Assembly (NCBI RefSeq): GCF_000485595.1
Contig: NW_014577074.1
Coordinates: 1,488,490-1,529,671, forward strand
Reading direction: 5' to 3'
Length of the DNA stretch: 41,182 bases
Source: Priapulus caudatus
Lineage: Eukaryota > Priapulida > Priapulimorpha > Priapulimorphida > Priapulidae
The notes beneath the pieces are model-generated. The model saw nothing but the letters and a program-made list of their open reading frames with translations, ran no database searches and was not told the origin of the DNA. How positions within the stretch are numbered: the first letter of the stretch is position 1; every line of letters starts with the position of its first letter. The position numbers and the translations under genes are program-made. Positions 10,090 to 19,854 of this stretch are shown in pieces.

Positions 10090-12343
10090 CTGAGGAGCGG
10101 TCGAAAAGACGCGAGTAACGATTAAAAAATGCCGCGTACGAGAAACGATAAAAAAGCCTCACGTGAGTAACGACGAAAAATGGTATGAGAGACGATGGTA
10201 CACGAGAAACGGTAGAAAACGCCGCGCGCGAGTAACGGTTTTAAAAATGTTGCGAAAAGTGTGAGAAATGGAAAGGTTTTGTGCATGAGAAATAGTGAAA
10301 AAAAAAGTTCTACATAATGAGATGATAAAACAATGCTGTACATGAGAAACTGCATTTATAATATACAATAAAAAAATGCATGTCAGAAACAGTAACAAAA
10401 GCTTCCACTGTTGATCCTGTGCCACCGTATGTGGATAGGGTCATTGTAGGAAGATGACTCTCTCACTATGAAGGTCTGTAGCATTTCCCTAGAAACAGGT
10501 TTCCCCCACCCCTGCAGCAAACAATCAGTAGGCCACACTGTATACACCTACCTGCCAACACCGCTCCATGAGTTCTGGTTCCTCAAACAACCGACTCTGA
10601 CTCAGCAATAGGCAGGCATTTTTCGCAGTCAAACTCGTCTCTAGGAATTTGACACAGGCCCCCGCGAGATAAGGCAGGATGTACTTCTTTGCTGCATACA
10701 GAGTAGCCAGTACAGTGTCTGCCTCAAGTTCTATCTCATCCGTATACAGATACCTGCAATGAAAATCATCAACACGTAAACGGATACACTGCCAACAGAC
10801 ATAAAATCTACAATATGCTTAAAAATTTGCATTTGAAATTCATTTTTCTACAGAACCATTTATTAATTATATTCCATTCATACCTACTATACTATGAAAT
10901 AATTATATAGTACCACATCAGTGATAGAAATAATAACGTGTAACAAGAAAATTTGTACCCTGTACATATCCTGTTGATTCACTGTGCATGTGTGTACAAT
11001 GCCACGTGCGCCACAAACCGTTTGATTGAGTGATAATGACAATAATGTTGGATACATTAGAGATGATGCTGATAACTAATGTTATTCATTTCTTGGCAAT
11101 AATCCAGTACACACCTCAACATGGCAAGAAATGCTGCGGGTTCAACGTCAGGAATTGCTACCTCCTGCCGGTCCTCAGCCAGGGGTCCATAGAACATGGC
11201 ATAGAATACAGAGCTCCCTGTAGCGAGCACATACTTGTGAGCAGGAATCCTCTGTGTCTGACCTGCCAAGGAAAAACTTTGCGATGAAGCAGGGGTAATA
11301 GGGCAGTAATATAATCGCTAGCTAATATAATTGCTATTTACCACCGCCTTAAAATATGTTTGGTAGGGGCGACCAACATCTGACATGATGACAATGGTTC
11401 GACTTACCATGGTGTACACAAATTGGAAATAAACGTGCAATATTAACATAGAAGGGTCTTCACAAAAATGCTGCATAGGTTTTTAACCGAAACAGTGCAC
11501 GGGTCTGGCTTGAAACAGCAAGGTTGGTTTATGTCACATTGGTTAATCATCACACAGCAAAAATACTCTTACAAAGATGGAACAGAGTATTAACATAAAT
11601 TCGCTCTCCTGCTCATTGTCTTTTTATAGGCTAATTATGTTGTTGTAAAACCTCAATACTTTTGCAATAACTAAATTCTGTCAGATTTGCTGTAGTTCCT
11701 CTGCCGACATTGCAAAACTGAATGCTAGCCCGATTTTTCTAATAGTCCTATCCATGCCTGACACAAGCACAGCCAGCTCAAACTTACCTTTTGATCCGAC
11801 GATGAAGTAGATGTCAGCCATGAGCTCATTGTTGTACATGACATTGTTGCGTTCGCGTATACTAGACTTCATTGACTGCCAGCTTGAATCACTCAGTTGG
11901 TTCATAGTAATCGACCTGCATTTCATATGTGAGCATGTTATAAAGTTGTACGCATTTAAAATAATTGTGCCGTAAATCTTTTGCATACTATTTCTCTACT
12001 AGTGTACTATAATTGACTCAGGGGTTTGCTGTGTTCATAATAAATATAGGTTCTTGGTACCAACTGGTAAATGCCGAAGAACAAATGATTTAATTATTGA
12101 TAAGTTGTAATATTTTAAGCAATAGAAAACCATAAGCAGGAGTAAGCATGAATCTTACTGGACAGCAGGTTTTGGACACAGTGGCTGTGGTGCAGGAGCT
12201 GTGACCATGGCAGCAGAAGCGCTCTCTAGTATGTTGTCAACATCTTGTTCAATGTTGTTATCCTCTTCGTTTTCTGAAGCGCTGAGCATGACTGCATTAC
12301 CCGACATGTCTGCAGAGATGTTTGCAACCCGCATTGCTTCCAT
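9259..12343 (-). CDS. BTBD6: BTB-BACK-PHR domain protein, BTBD3/BTBD6 type (five coding exons)
   Basis: Join of 12343-12159, 11915-11788, 11262-11115, 10753-10552 and 10089-9259 (minus), giving 497 codons plus stop with every GT-AG junction in phase. Residues 1-62 form an acidic, then Ala/Pro-rich leader. About 63-200 are BTB/POZ ([65 protein letters not shown]). About 205-310 are BACK ([20 protein letters not shown]). About 345-497 are the PHR beta-sandwich ([43 protein letters not shown], ending IPEIIFYA). Family knowledge: these proteins act as Cullin-3 substrate adaptors, for example BTBD6 in neuronal differentiation. Ortholog choice between BTBD3 and BTBD6 is not resolvable here, so the symbol is approximate. 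The start is uncertain: ATG at 12343 sits just inside an exon with a weak Kozak context, and ATG at 12334 is alternative. A 5' non-coding exon must lie upstream. Confidence 0.93.
10098..10400. repeat. Degenerate tandem repeat in the last BTBD intron
   Basis: Roughly 30-35-bp units share the words GAGTAACG or GAGAAACG followed by a run of A. They are clearest near exon 5 and progressively eroded towards 10400. The array fills most of the intron 10090-10551. Confidence 0.65.
10552..10753 (-). CDS. BTBD6: BTBD coding exon 4: end of BTB, start of BACK
   Basis: Acceptor CATTGCAG at 10754, donor GTAGGT at 10551. Reads from the split Arg codon into [20 protein letters not shown] and on to [11 protein letters not shown]. 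The match to BTBD3/6 proteins is unmistakable. Codon third positions are mixed, not GC-saturated. Confidence 0.95.
10754..11114. other. Intron between BTBD exons 3 and 4
   Basis: AT-rich intron of 361 bp with GT donor at 11114-11113 and AG acceptor at 10755-10754 (minus strand). No repeat or second gene seen. Confidence 0.85.
11115..11262 (-). CDS. BTBD6: BTBD coding exon 3: core of the BTB/POZ domain
   Basis: Acceptor CCTTGGCAG at 11263, donor GTGTGT at 11114. Encodes the split Gly, [20 protein letters not shown] and [14 protein letters not shown], then AG of the split Arg codon. This is the dimerisation and Cullin-3-binding part of the BTB fold. Confidence 0.95.
11263..11787. other. Intron between BTBD exons 2 and 3
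   Basis: Intron of 525 bp, AT-rich, donor GTAAGT at 11787. No repeat or other gene seen. Confidence 0.85.
11788..11915 (-). CDS. BTBD6: BTBD coding exon 2: lead into the BTB domain
   Basis: Acceptor ATGCAG at 11916, donor GTAAGT at 11787. Encodes [20 protein letters not shown] then [20 protein letters not shown]. The W-Q-x(n)-RERN-x-MxNNELMAD phrase is typical of BTBD3/BTBD6 proteins. It enters in phase 2 and leaves in phase 1. Confidence 0.93.
12159..12343 (-). CDS. BTBD6: BTBD coding exon 1: acidic and Ala/Pro-rich N-terminal leader
   Basis: Donor GTAAGA at 12158. Encodes 61 codons plus two bases: [15 protein letters not shown], an acidic stretch ([14 protein letters not shown]) and an Ala/Pro-rich linker ([14 protein letters not shown]). 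The exon itself begins at 12347 after acceptor ATTACAG, only 4 bases before the first ATG, so an upstream exon exists and the N-terminus could extend into it. Leader sequences are poorly conserved in this family, so this exon rests on splice phase and continuity. Confidence 0.75.
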
Positions 12344-12347
12344 ATGC

Positions 12348-14262
12348 CTGTAATCGTGTAAATATATGCACATGAGCATGAATACAGTCAACATGTGTGT
12401 TCATTACATACCGCTGGTTGCAATGCAAGCCAGAGCCAAGCTCAATGTTGAGTACACTGTAACACAATCATAACCTCGGATTCATCTAGATATCTTTCTA
12501 ATCTTATACACAAATCTTAGCTTCTTACAAAGCAATGCCCAGCATTCTCGATGTGAGGATCCAGAAGGTATGGTATTGGATTCACGCCTATTAAAAACTA
12601 GTAGCTGTCCGACTAAATTTGAAAAATAACACGACCTTTGCAGCTTTTGCAATAAACTCAGTGTCCTAAATCAAATGGCAATTATTTGATCGACTACAAG
12701 TGCAAAATCATAGAAATAATCAAACTATGGCTAATATACAGGGTGTTACATTATTTGGCAATGTGTTTACTTTTACATCAGGGAAACTGTGGTTAGCTCA
12801 GAATTTATTAAGGGAAAAACGTGGTTACAAATCGAGAACTCACAATCACAGTACAGTGATACCCTGCAATATGCAACAATTAGTGTAACATTAATCCGCA
12901 AGTTTGCCAAGCAATTTCGCCCCAAATCGGTTAGGTGACGTCACATGTTGCTACGGGTGTTGAGCAGAGAATATAGTCGTTTACATTTTAAGATAGTTGT
13001 AGTATTGTGAACTGCAGTGTATGTAACATCAATGGCTATTGGGAAAGTAATAATAGGCAGCGTAATAAACTCTGAGAATAACGTATTGATTTTAGGCTTG
13101 ATATCGCAAACGATAATATGTCATTGCGCTAGCAGCGTACGAGCGAAAAACGCACACAGGCCGTAGAAATCTTTGCTATACCCGCAGTACGGTTGCTTGG
13201 CAGAGCAACGCGAAAGTGTCAACAACATCGGAGAATTTGAACAACATTGGAGGTATTTCCAAATACATTTTATAAGACAACACGCAGTGAAATGGGAGGA
13301 ACTACAGTTTATTTTGTCATAAGGTAGTATGATTATGCATGACACGAAGTCTAGTACTGGAGAAATTAGCGTGTAGATGCGCATATTGTGGCTTTAAACT
13401 CGGAAAATGAAACAAATCTGCTCTTAGGGAATATGTCACAAGATTGAGTGGGTTATTTTACTCAAAATGGTATGGCTAATCAGCATAAATGAAATGTATG
13501 TAATAAATATGCAACCAACATCCAACATGGGATGCATGTTTTCTTTGATACGTGGAATGTAACGCTATCGCATTTGGCAGTTTGACCTATATGTGCATTG
13601 TAAATGTGTAATATTTAAATGTAGGTGTTCCGGCATTCAGTCCCCCACTGTACCCATTATTATTCCAATAGCAGTTCACGATGAACGCAGGTTATAGCTA
13701 CAGTGAGCTGTACAAAGAGAAGATCAGCAACGAACTTTAGATAAATTTTGTGCATGAAAGTCAGGGCTTGAAACACCCAAAACTCTGACGATGATAATGT
13801 AATGAACGAGCCAGCTGGCAATCCTATCTCTCCACCTCCCATCTAGTTATTTTAATTCTGAACTCTCTTTCTGTCCTAGTGTTATCCCAATACTGTATTA
13901 CACCCTTGAATATTTAAATAATTTAATGTTTTAAGAATTTTTGCAGTGTATTTATATCGCCTTCTCTTAGCTGAAAGATATTCCATAGGTAATTGTCCAC
14001 CAATAAGTTAACAGAATTCAGTAGAAGAATGTGATTTTGCCATAACATTATTTTCTGAAAAGCATTACAGAGTATTACTGTAACATGGAACGATATTGTA
14101 CCTGATGGTAGATAGAGAACCTTCCATATACAAATATGGTTAATGTTTTGTGGCCAGATATAGTAACCTTGTTATGTTTGTTGTCAGAACAGAAACTGCA
14201 TTCGTAATTTCAACGCATTGCCACGGACTAGCGATGTTTTCATTGGTCAGTGGGGCTGATAG
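12348..14262. other. Upstream region of the BTBD gene, no second gene recognised
   Basis: Expected to contain the 5' non-coding exon and promoter of the BTBD gene, but I cannot place them. A perfect CRE-like TGACGTCA lies at about 12947-12954. Open frames at 12700-12888 and 13121-13384 carry no recognisable domain. Confidence 0.35.
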
Positions 14263-14466
14263 GGTCTATGTCTCCCTGGGTACTGCCGGAACGTACCCTG
14301 GTAACTACTGATATGGTCATGGTTAGGGTTAGGGTTAGGGTTAGGGTTAGGGTTAGGGAGTAGGCGTAGAGACTCCCTAGACTCGTTAGTGGAGTAGGCG
14401 AGGTACGGTCCGGCATATTAGATAGTACCAGGGTACGTTCCGGCAGTACCCAGGGAGACATAGACC
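14263..14466. mobile_element. MITE-like inverted-repeat element with (TTAGGG)n interior, copy 1
   Basis: Terminal inverted repeats of 41 bp are identical at both ends (starting GGTCTATGTCTCCCTGGG at 14263, with the inverse complement ending at 14466). The interior holds about 5-6 tandem TTAGGG units (14326-14358) and a conserved segment GACTCCCTAGACTCGTTAGT. No coding capacity. Probably a non-autonomous DNA transposon. No clear target-site duplication seen. Confidence 0.85.
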
Positions 14467-14633
14467 ATGGCAGCGTCAATGGGAACACGACATGCACAAT
14501 AGAAAACAAACATTACAAGTTTACTATTTTATGTTCTGATGAAGTTTTGCATAATCAGTGCCATTCACATCTTTTAATACAGAATAACATTGATAAAAAA
14601 TATTTCAGAGGCTGATAATGCATGGCAAGTGTT

Positions 14634-14811
14634 GGTACCCTGGTAACAATTTGATATGGTTAGGGTTAGGGTTAAGGTTAGGGTTAGAATTAGGCTTAGA
14701 GTTAGGGAGTAGGCGTAGGCGACTCCCTAGACTCGTTAGTGGAGTAGGCGAGGTACGGTCCAGCATATTAGATAGTACCAGGGTTCCGGCAGTACCCTGG
14801 GGACATAGACC
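14634..14811. mobile_element. MITE-like inverted-repeat element with TTAGGG interior, copy 2 (5'-truncated)
   Basis: Same arrangement as 14263-14466: GGTACCCTGGTAAC, degenerate TTAGGG units, the GACTCCCTAGACTCGTTAGT segment, then the right terminal repeat ending in ACATAGACC. The first roughly 30 bp of the left terminal repeat are missing. Direct orientation relative to copy 1, about 170 bp away. Confidence 0.85.
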
Positions 14812-14822
14812 CTCTCAGCGTT

Positions 14823-14912
14823 AGCCTACTACTACTAGTACTAGTACTACTACTACTACTAGTCTACAGTACAACTACAACTACAACTAAAACTAAAAGT
14901 ACAACTACAAGT
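14823..14912. repeat. (CTA)n / (ACTACA)n imperfect microsatellite
   Basis: CTACTACTAGTACTAG-type triplets pass into ACAACTACAACTAAAACT units. Confidence 0.9.
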
Positions 14913-15537
14913 TATCAAAGTGATCAACGTTGTTACGGTTGTATCGACTTAATCAACTCGTCGTCACACTCCGTCTTCAATATAGTCGCTTGGATTTCAA
15001 AAACTAATCCTTACGAGATTACGAGGTGGTGCCTGGTGGTAAAACTGCTATTGACTATTGACCCATTGCCATTGGCATTGGCATTGTATTGAGTGTGACT
15101 TTTCTTGACATGAATCATTGTATTTGTAATGTTATTCACTATTGTAAATCTAAAATAAACTGTGCCAACTTTCACGATTTATAAGTTATATTATTAAATA
15201 ATATACCTCGCTAACAAAATACTGATATCTCCGGCCTATGATAGCAGTTCACTAAACATCACACAACGTTTTAGGGTAGCATCCTGAATTTTACTTCACA
15301 AAATAGGTTTATACTTTAGATTGTATTATCTTCAGCCATCTTAACTAACAGCGCCATCTCCCCGTAAATATTTACATTAATCTACATTTTGTTCAAATTA
15401 TTTTTGTTCACAGTCTGCTAACAGCTACTACTAGTATAATAGCTTAAAATTTCCGTATACATTAAGTTTTACTTATATAGATTATATATTTGTATACATG
15501 CCATATCTATATATCATATGATATAGGAAACGCGTGC
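14913..15537. other. AT-rich non-coding sequence
   Basis: No gene, RNA or element recognised. Confidence 0.45.
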
Positions 15538-15632
15538 GCACGCACGCTCGCAAGCTCGCACCCACGAACGTTCGCAGGCATGCGCGCCTGCACACACTCG
15601 CGTATAAATATATATATATATATATATATATA
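15538..15632. repeat. GCAC-rich patch followed by (TA)n
   Basis: Irregular CGCACGC/CGCAAGC words (15538-15600) run into a (TA)n tract of about 28 bp at 15604-15631. Confidence 0.85.
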
Positions 15633-15859
15633 CAGGTTACAAAGTAAACCAAAATTACAAATAAAGCCAAAATTTAAAAAGAAAACAAACTAAAATCTTT
15701 TAAAATTGATAGCAAATACTTCTCCTCAGGATCAAAATAAATCCTGGCGTTTCTATATTATTTAGATCGATGCATGGTAATCTAGATAATGTTCTATGCT
15801 ACGAGCTAATTATAGTCTATCAGTCACGATATATAAATGTATCAGCAATATATGTGTAC

Positions 15860-15895
15860 GTGGGCGTGTGTGTGTGTGCGCGCGCGTGTGTGTGC

Positions 15896-15938
<43 letters not shown>

Positions 15939-15968
15939 TGTAAGTGTGTGTGTGTAGGGGGGGGGGAA

Positions 15969-16021
<53 letters not shown>
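15860..16021. repeat. (TG)n-(CGTG)n-(GGGG)-(CG)n-(TG)n-(GA)n compound microsatellite
   Basis: Successive blocks: GTGT, GCGCGCG, a CGTG tetranucleotide run at 15897-15940, an 11-G run at about 15957-15967, (CG)n, (TG)n and (GA)n. Strong Z-DNA and slippage potential. Frames crossing it are low-complexity artefacts. Confidence 0.95.
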
Positions 16022-16780
16022 TATTCTCGCAAAATCTCTGGCCGGAGTCAGGGAACGTATCACCGATCTATATAATATAAACAGATATTATTATCTAATT
16101 ATTATATTACCTTTTATAGGGTGCACGTGGAATCTAACTTGTTAAGTTCGCTGGCCGGGAACCGGAACCCAGCGCGGAACTACGCGTGGCTCGGAACGCG
16201 GAAACTTAGCTGGAATAATACTTGACAGTTTTGTCCCCGTTATTGCGCAAACTCACTTGGCCTGAATGAAGATATCTATTAGCAGGCACAATCACTCAGG
16301 CGAATAGGACGAATTTCTCAAGTACAGATGGTTGTTAGGTGTATGAATGCGTGCTTACAGTGGCAATAATTTGCATAATTCTGGCACTTATTCGCGGAGC
16401 GAATATGTGGCAAAACGGCTGGCATGTTGCAGTATTGCTTTGGTATGTTCTCAACGAACAGACCCAGATGCAATTCCATGTGGCTCTACTGAGTAATTTG
16501 TTTTTGATAAGAAATTTTTATGAATTCACCTAACATCAAAGTTAGGTTCAGTTCAGTTAGCTTAGGCCAAATGTTGCAAGGGCACGCGTTTTGGGCGGAA
16601 TAAGTGTGAAGTTGTTAATACTTATTGTCAGCAAAGAGTTCCGGCGCGATCGCAAGTTCGGGTGCACCGCCTAACGCTTTTAAGCATATAATTCAAGATA
16701 AATCAGCAACTTGCTGAATGTACATTAATAGCATAACGTTGTATATGCATAAGATGTATAATGTAATATGTATTATGTTA
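16022..16780. other. Unassigned sequence
   Basis: No recognisable gene. A GC-rich patch with repeated CGGAAC words (16150-16205) and a 64-codon frame at 16339-16533 are unexplained. Confidence 0.4.
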
Positions 16781-16781
16781 G

Positions 16782-17072
16782 GTCATATGTATATATGTAT
16801 ATGTATATGTATTATATGTATATGTATATGTATATTGTTGTATATGTATATGTTTATATCAAGACTAATAATACCTTATTATTTAGGTATTATTAGGCTC
16901 TTTGATTCATATATATGTATATGCATCACGTTATACATATACTGATATGTATATGTATACGTATATGTATATGTATACGTATACGTATACGTATACGTAT
17001 ACGTATACGTATACGTATATGTATATGTATAATGTATATGTAATATAGTATATGTATACTGTTATGTATATG

Positions 17073-17113
<41 letters not shown>
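16782..17113. repeat. (TATATG)n / (TATACG)n microsatellite
   Basis: Hexanucleotide TATATG units alternate with TATACG units. A clean TATACG run lies at about 16975-17015, and the block ends in (TA)n. Confidence 0.95.
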
Positions 17114-17115
<2 letters not shown>

Positions 17116-17119
<4 letters not shown>

Positions 17120-17130
17120 ACTCCTGATAT
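17116..17130. repeat. ATCAGGAGT-family half palindrome
   Basis: TTTAACTCCTGATAT matches the right arm of the element at 4105-4206. Its expected partner is not adjacent: the DNA element at 17140 lies immediately to the right, and GGAGT follows that element at 17641-17645, so the element may have inserted into a palindrome. Confidence 0.5.
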
Positions 17131-17139
17131 ATATATATA

Positions 17140-17634
17140 CAGCGCCCGTAGCCAGCTTTATATTGGGGGGTTCGTTTTCAATGTTGGCATATTTGCTCGC
17201 AGGGGCGTGTACAGATTTGTAGCCCAGGGGGGTCTAACCGTAACCCAAAGTTGAGAGCACGCGAAGGGGGGGTCTGAGGGGCCTCCCGCAGAAATTTTTT
17301 AAAATACACCCCCTCAGATGCGTTTTCTGCGCGAGCAAGGGGGGTTCCGGACTCCCGTGCTGGACCCCCCTGTACACGCCCCTGGCGGGTCGCGAAGCGA
17401 CGCAGGCGAGGGAGGCCTAGCGACCGAGCGGGGGGAGGGCTGGGAGGGGGTGTTTCACTGTTCACCCTCCCGCACGATGGGAATTTTGGCAATTATTAGC
17501 AACAAAAATGGAGCGACCTAGGTAAATTCTTGGCAAATTTACAAAAACAAAAATTTTTTGTTTGGGGGAGGGGGGCTCTGGAGGAGGGAGGTTCGTTCGA
17601 ACCCCCCGAAACCCACCCCCTGGCTACGGGCCTG
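17140..17634. mobile_element. Non-autonomous DNA element with CAG(C/G)GCCCGTAGCCAG ends
   Basis: The left end CAGCGCCCGTAGCCAG (17140-17155) is matched by the inverse complement CTGGCTACGGGCCTG ending at 17634. Poly-G/poly-C stretches lie just inside both ends (GGGGGGTTCG and CGAACCCCCC). TATATA flanks both sides and may be the target duplication, although the left flank is itself TA repeat. No transposase is encoded. A second inverted-repeat element is nested inside at 17199-17384. Confidence 0.8.
17199..17384. mobile_element. Nested inverted-repeat element (CAGGGGCGTGTACAG ends)
   Basis: CAGGGGCGTGTACAG at 17199 and its exact inverse complement CTGTACACGCCCCTG ending at about 17384 bound a 186-bp segment inside the larger element, with further G-rich/C-rich complementary words within. 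Element boundaries and target duplication are not certain. Confidence 0.7.
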
Positions 17635-17645
17635 TATATAGGAGT

Positions 17646-18248
17646 CTATCAATATCTATTGATCATATATCTATAAATCAAGGATGAATTCTCGTTATGT
17701 TCCCGTTTTCATGCAACATTATCCCGACAGGTGGCGCGGTAGCTGCTCTACTCTGTTTACTGGGGCCTCGGATCTGTGGAACCGCGTCGTTTTGTATTTT
17801 GTATTTGTGTTGTATTATTGAAGTTACCACAATTATCAGGGATACTGGCATGCCTGTGTGATCAACTATTGTAGTCAGAACAGCCAGCTTCATTAATATT
17901 AACGGGAAATACTGCGTAAACTTGAAAAGTGCTAGCGAAAGATCAACCTTTCACGATTGAACGAGGTGCATCAATGTATACAGTACAGTGTACATTTTGT
18001 TCCCCGTGCACATGTGTTCATCTATTTGGACAGTCGTTGTGCGATTAGAAGAAGGCAACCCTAGAGTCACCGATAAGACAAAAGCTGCACAGGTGAGCAA
18101 TATATGTTCAGTAATGTATGTTTCAGCGTTCTCACAACACAGACTAAACAAGGCTGTAGTTAATAGTAGATTGAAAACCCTTTCTGCTGGAACCCGTAGC
18201 TCCAAGAAACGTTCTTGCTAGGGTAACGTCAGGGTAAAAAATACCGCT
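17646..18248. other. Unassigned non-coding sequence
   Basis: Short open frames on both strands around 17951-18221 overlap each other and show no domain. Confidence 0.4.
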
Positions 18249-18661
18249 GTGGCTATATGCCCGGCAGCCGGCACCCTAACCCTAACCCTCCTGTTTACTT
18301 GAGGAATCACCGAAAATTAAAACTGTCCGCGGCATTTAGGAAACAGAGTGGCTATAGCTGCCGGCAGGCCGCATTATCTGACGGCTGGCCGGGCACGGTC
18401 TCGATTGCCCTAAAATGCCGCGGCAGTTTGTAATTTGCTTTAGTGTTAGTCTCAGTAAAACAAGGGTTAGGGTTGGATTAGGTTAAGGTAGGGTTCGGTT
18501 AGGGTTAGAGTTAGGTTTTGGTTAGGGTTAGGGTTAAGAAGTTAGGGTTAGGAACTGGCCGGCATGTTAGGAAAACGAAGACGTGGGCCGGCTTGCCGGA
18601 CATATAGCCACAGCGTTTTAGGAAATCGAAGACCGTGCCCGGCTGCCGGGCATATAGCCAC
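18249..18661. mobile_element. Foldback element with outward telomere-like arrays
   Basis: GTGGCTATATGCCCGGCAGC at 18249 has its inverse complement at the other end (GCCGGGCATATAGCCAC, ending 18661). Just inside the left end lie two CCCTAA units (18273-18290). Inside the right arm lie about ten TTAGGG or variant units (18470-18552), in the opposite orientation, as expected for inverted arms. Further partial copies of the terminal motif occur at 18349 and 18590. No coding capacity. Confidence 0.75.
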
Positions 18662-18857
18662 TTCGAAAAAATACACGGGAACAATGAGCGATTCGCTCTT
18701 CAAACCTCCGAAATCGCTCGCGCGTGAGGCTCAAGAATAGCTCGCGCGTAAAATTATCTGGACAAGAGCTATTTTTTCACACACTTGAAAAAGAGCTCTC
18801 GTGGAAAAATAGAAATTTTTTCCCTGCTAGGGTTAGAAGACCCTAGTCAGACTTCTG

Positions 18858-19368
18858 TATAGACCATTCTTAATGATTATTCATGACTTGGGGTCATCGC
18901 ACGAAAACGAGGCTTAGCTACGTGCGTGCACCCGCGTGTACGTGCGTGTACCCGCGTGTACATGCGTGTACGTGCGTGTATCCGCGTGTACGTGCGTGTA
19001 CCCACGTGTACGTGCGTGTACGTGCGTGTACTCCGTGTACCGCGTGTACGTGCGTGTACCCGCGTGTACGTGCGTGTACCCGCGTGTTCGTGCGTGTATC
19101 TCAGTGTACCCGCGTGTACGTGCGTGTATCTGCATGTACCTGCATGTACGTGCGTGTACCCGCATGTAAGTGTGTGTATCTCCGTGTACCCGCGTGTACG
19201 TGCGTGTATCTCCGTGTACCCGCGTGTACGTGCGTGTATCTGCGTGTACGTGCGTGTACCCCCTCTGTGCGTGCCTGCCTGAGCAGCCATTGTTTACAAA
19301 GTTGCTTAGCTTAGCCTCGTTTTCGTGCGTGACCCCAGGTCATGAATAATAATTAAGAATGGTCTATA
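18858..19368. mobile_element. MITE-like element with about 60-bp inverted repeats and a GC-rich minisatellite core
   Basis: The left arm 18858-18922 (TATAGACCATTCTTAAT, GGGGTCATCGCACGAAAACG, AGGCTTAGC) is nearly the exact inverse complement of 19303-19368. Between them, 18922-19262 is a 12/24-bp minisatellite of GTACGTGCGTGTACCCGC type. Arms plus core give a 511-bp unit with no transposase. Very long open frames exist in every direction purely because the repeat period is a multiple of three. Confidence 0.85.
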
Positions 19369-19737
19369 GACAATCAGTCGCACAGCCTTGTCGGGCTACT
19401 GGAACCCGTAGTGTTGATCTGTCATTGTGAATTTAATCAACGCGAGACACCAATTACTTTATTGTATTTTTACTGCCCTAATATAGTTTGACTATCACGT
19501 TAGAAATTGATAGCTTATCTATTTACCACAAATAATATTCTTGATCGTATAATGTGCCCTCATGCACTTTGCCCAACAAGATATGTATGACATATGATTT
19601 CAAGTGCAAGCAATCAATGAATCGTGAGTAAATTCTGCTTCTAAGACACACGTTGGCGTGCCGCCGCACAGGCCACAGCGTCATATGTAGCCATTAGCCA
19701 ACATGGGATGAGATGGTGTCCCTAGTTACACACTACC

Positions 19738-19774
19738 TATATATACTTTGTTGTGGTCCATATTGCTTCTCAGT
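19738..19774 (+). promoter_or_regulatory. Candidate TATA box plus initiator upstream of kindlin
   Basis: TATATATA at 19738-19745 is followed by a TCAGT initiator-like word at 19770-19774, the usual spacing for a metazoan core promoter. It lies about 430 bp upstream of the kindlin ATG on the same strand. Both motifs are short and the region is AT-rich, so this may be chance. Confidence 0.25.
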
Positions 19775-19854
19775 AAAGAGTTCATTCCAGGTGGCCAGCA
19801 AGCATGCCAGCAACATCTCGTCAGTTATCTATTTAATTCCATGTTCATATGTCT

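Noticed and set aside
9104-10125. Long antisense and out-of-frame open frames (up to 278 codons) over BTBD exon 5
   Set aside because: They are Arg/Ala-rich shadows caused by extreme GC content; only the minus-strand frame 10089-9259 gives a recognisable BACK-PHR protein.
13192-13209. RFX X-box-like GTTGCT...AGCAAC
   Set aside because: The half-sites are six bases apart, outside the normal 1-3 base spacing, and no gene start is placed here.
14326-14358. Chromosome end or true telomere
   Set aside because: TTAGGG units here lie inside a repeated inverted-repeat element with normal sequence and genes on both sides.
17730-17790. tRNA-like A-box words (GGTGGCGCGGTAGCTG)
   Set aside because: No matching B box or cloverleaf could be drawn downstream.
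18877-19314. Open frames of 77-143 codons in several frames of both strands
   Set aside because: The repeat period is a multiple of three and lacks stops, so all frames stay open; the products are simple Tyr/Thr/His/Arg or Val/Cys repeats.
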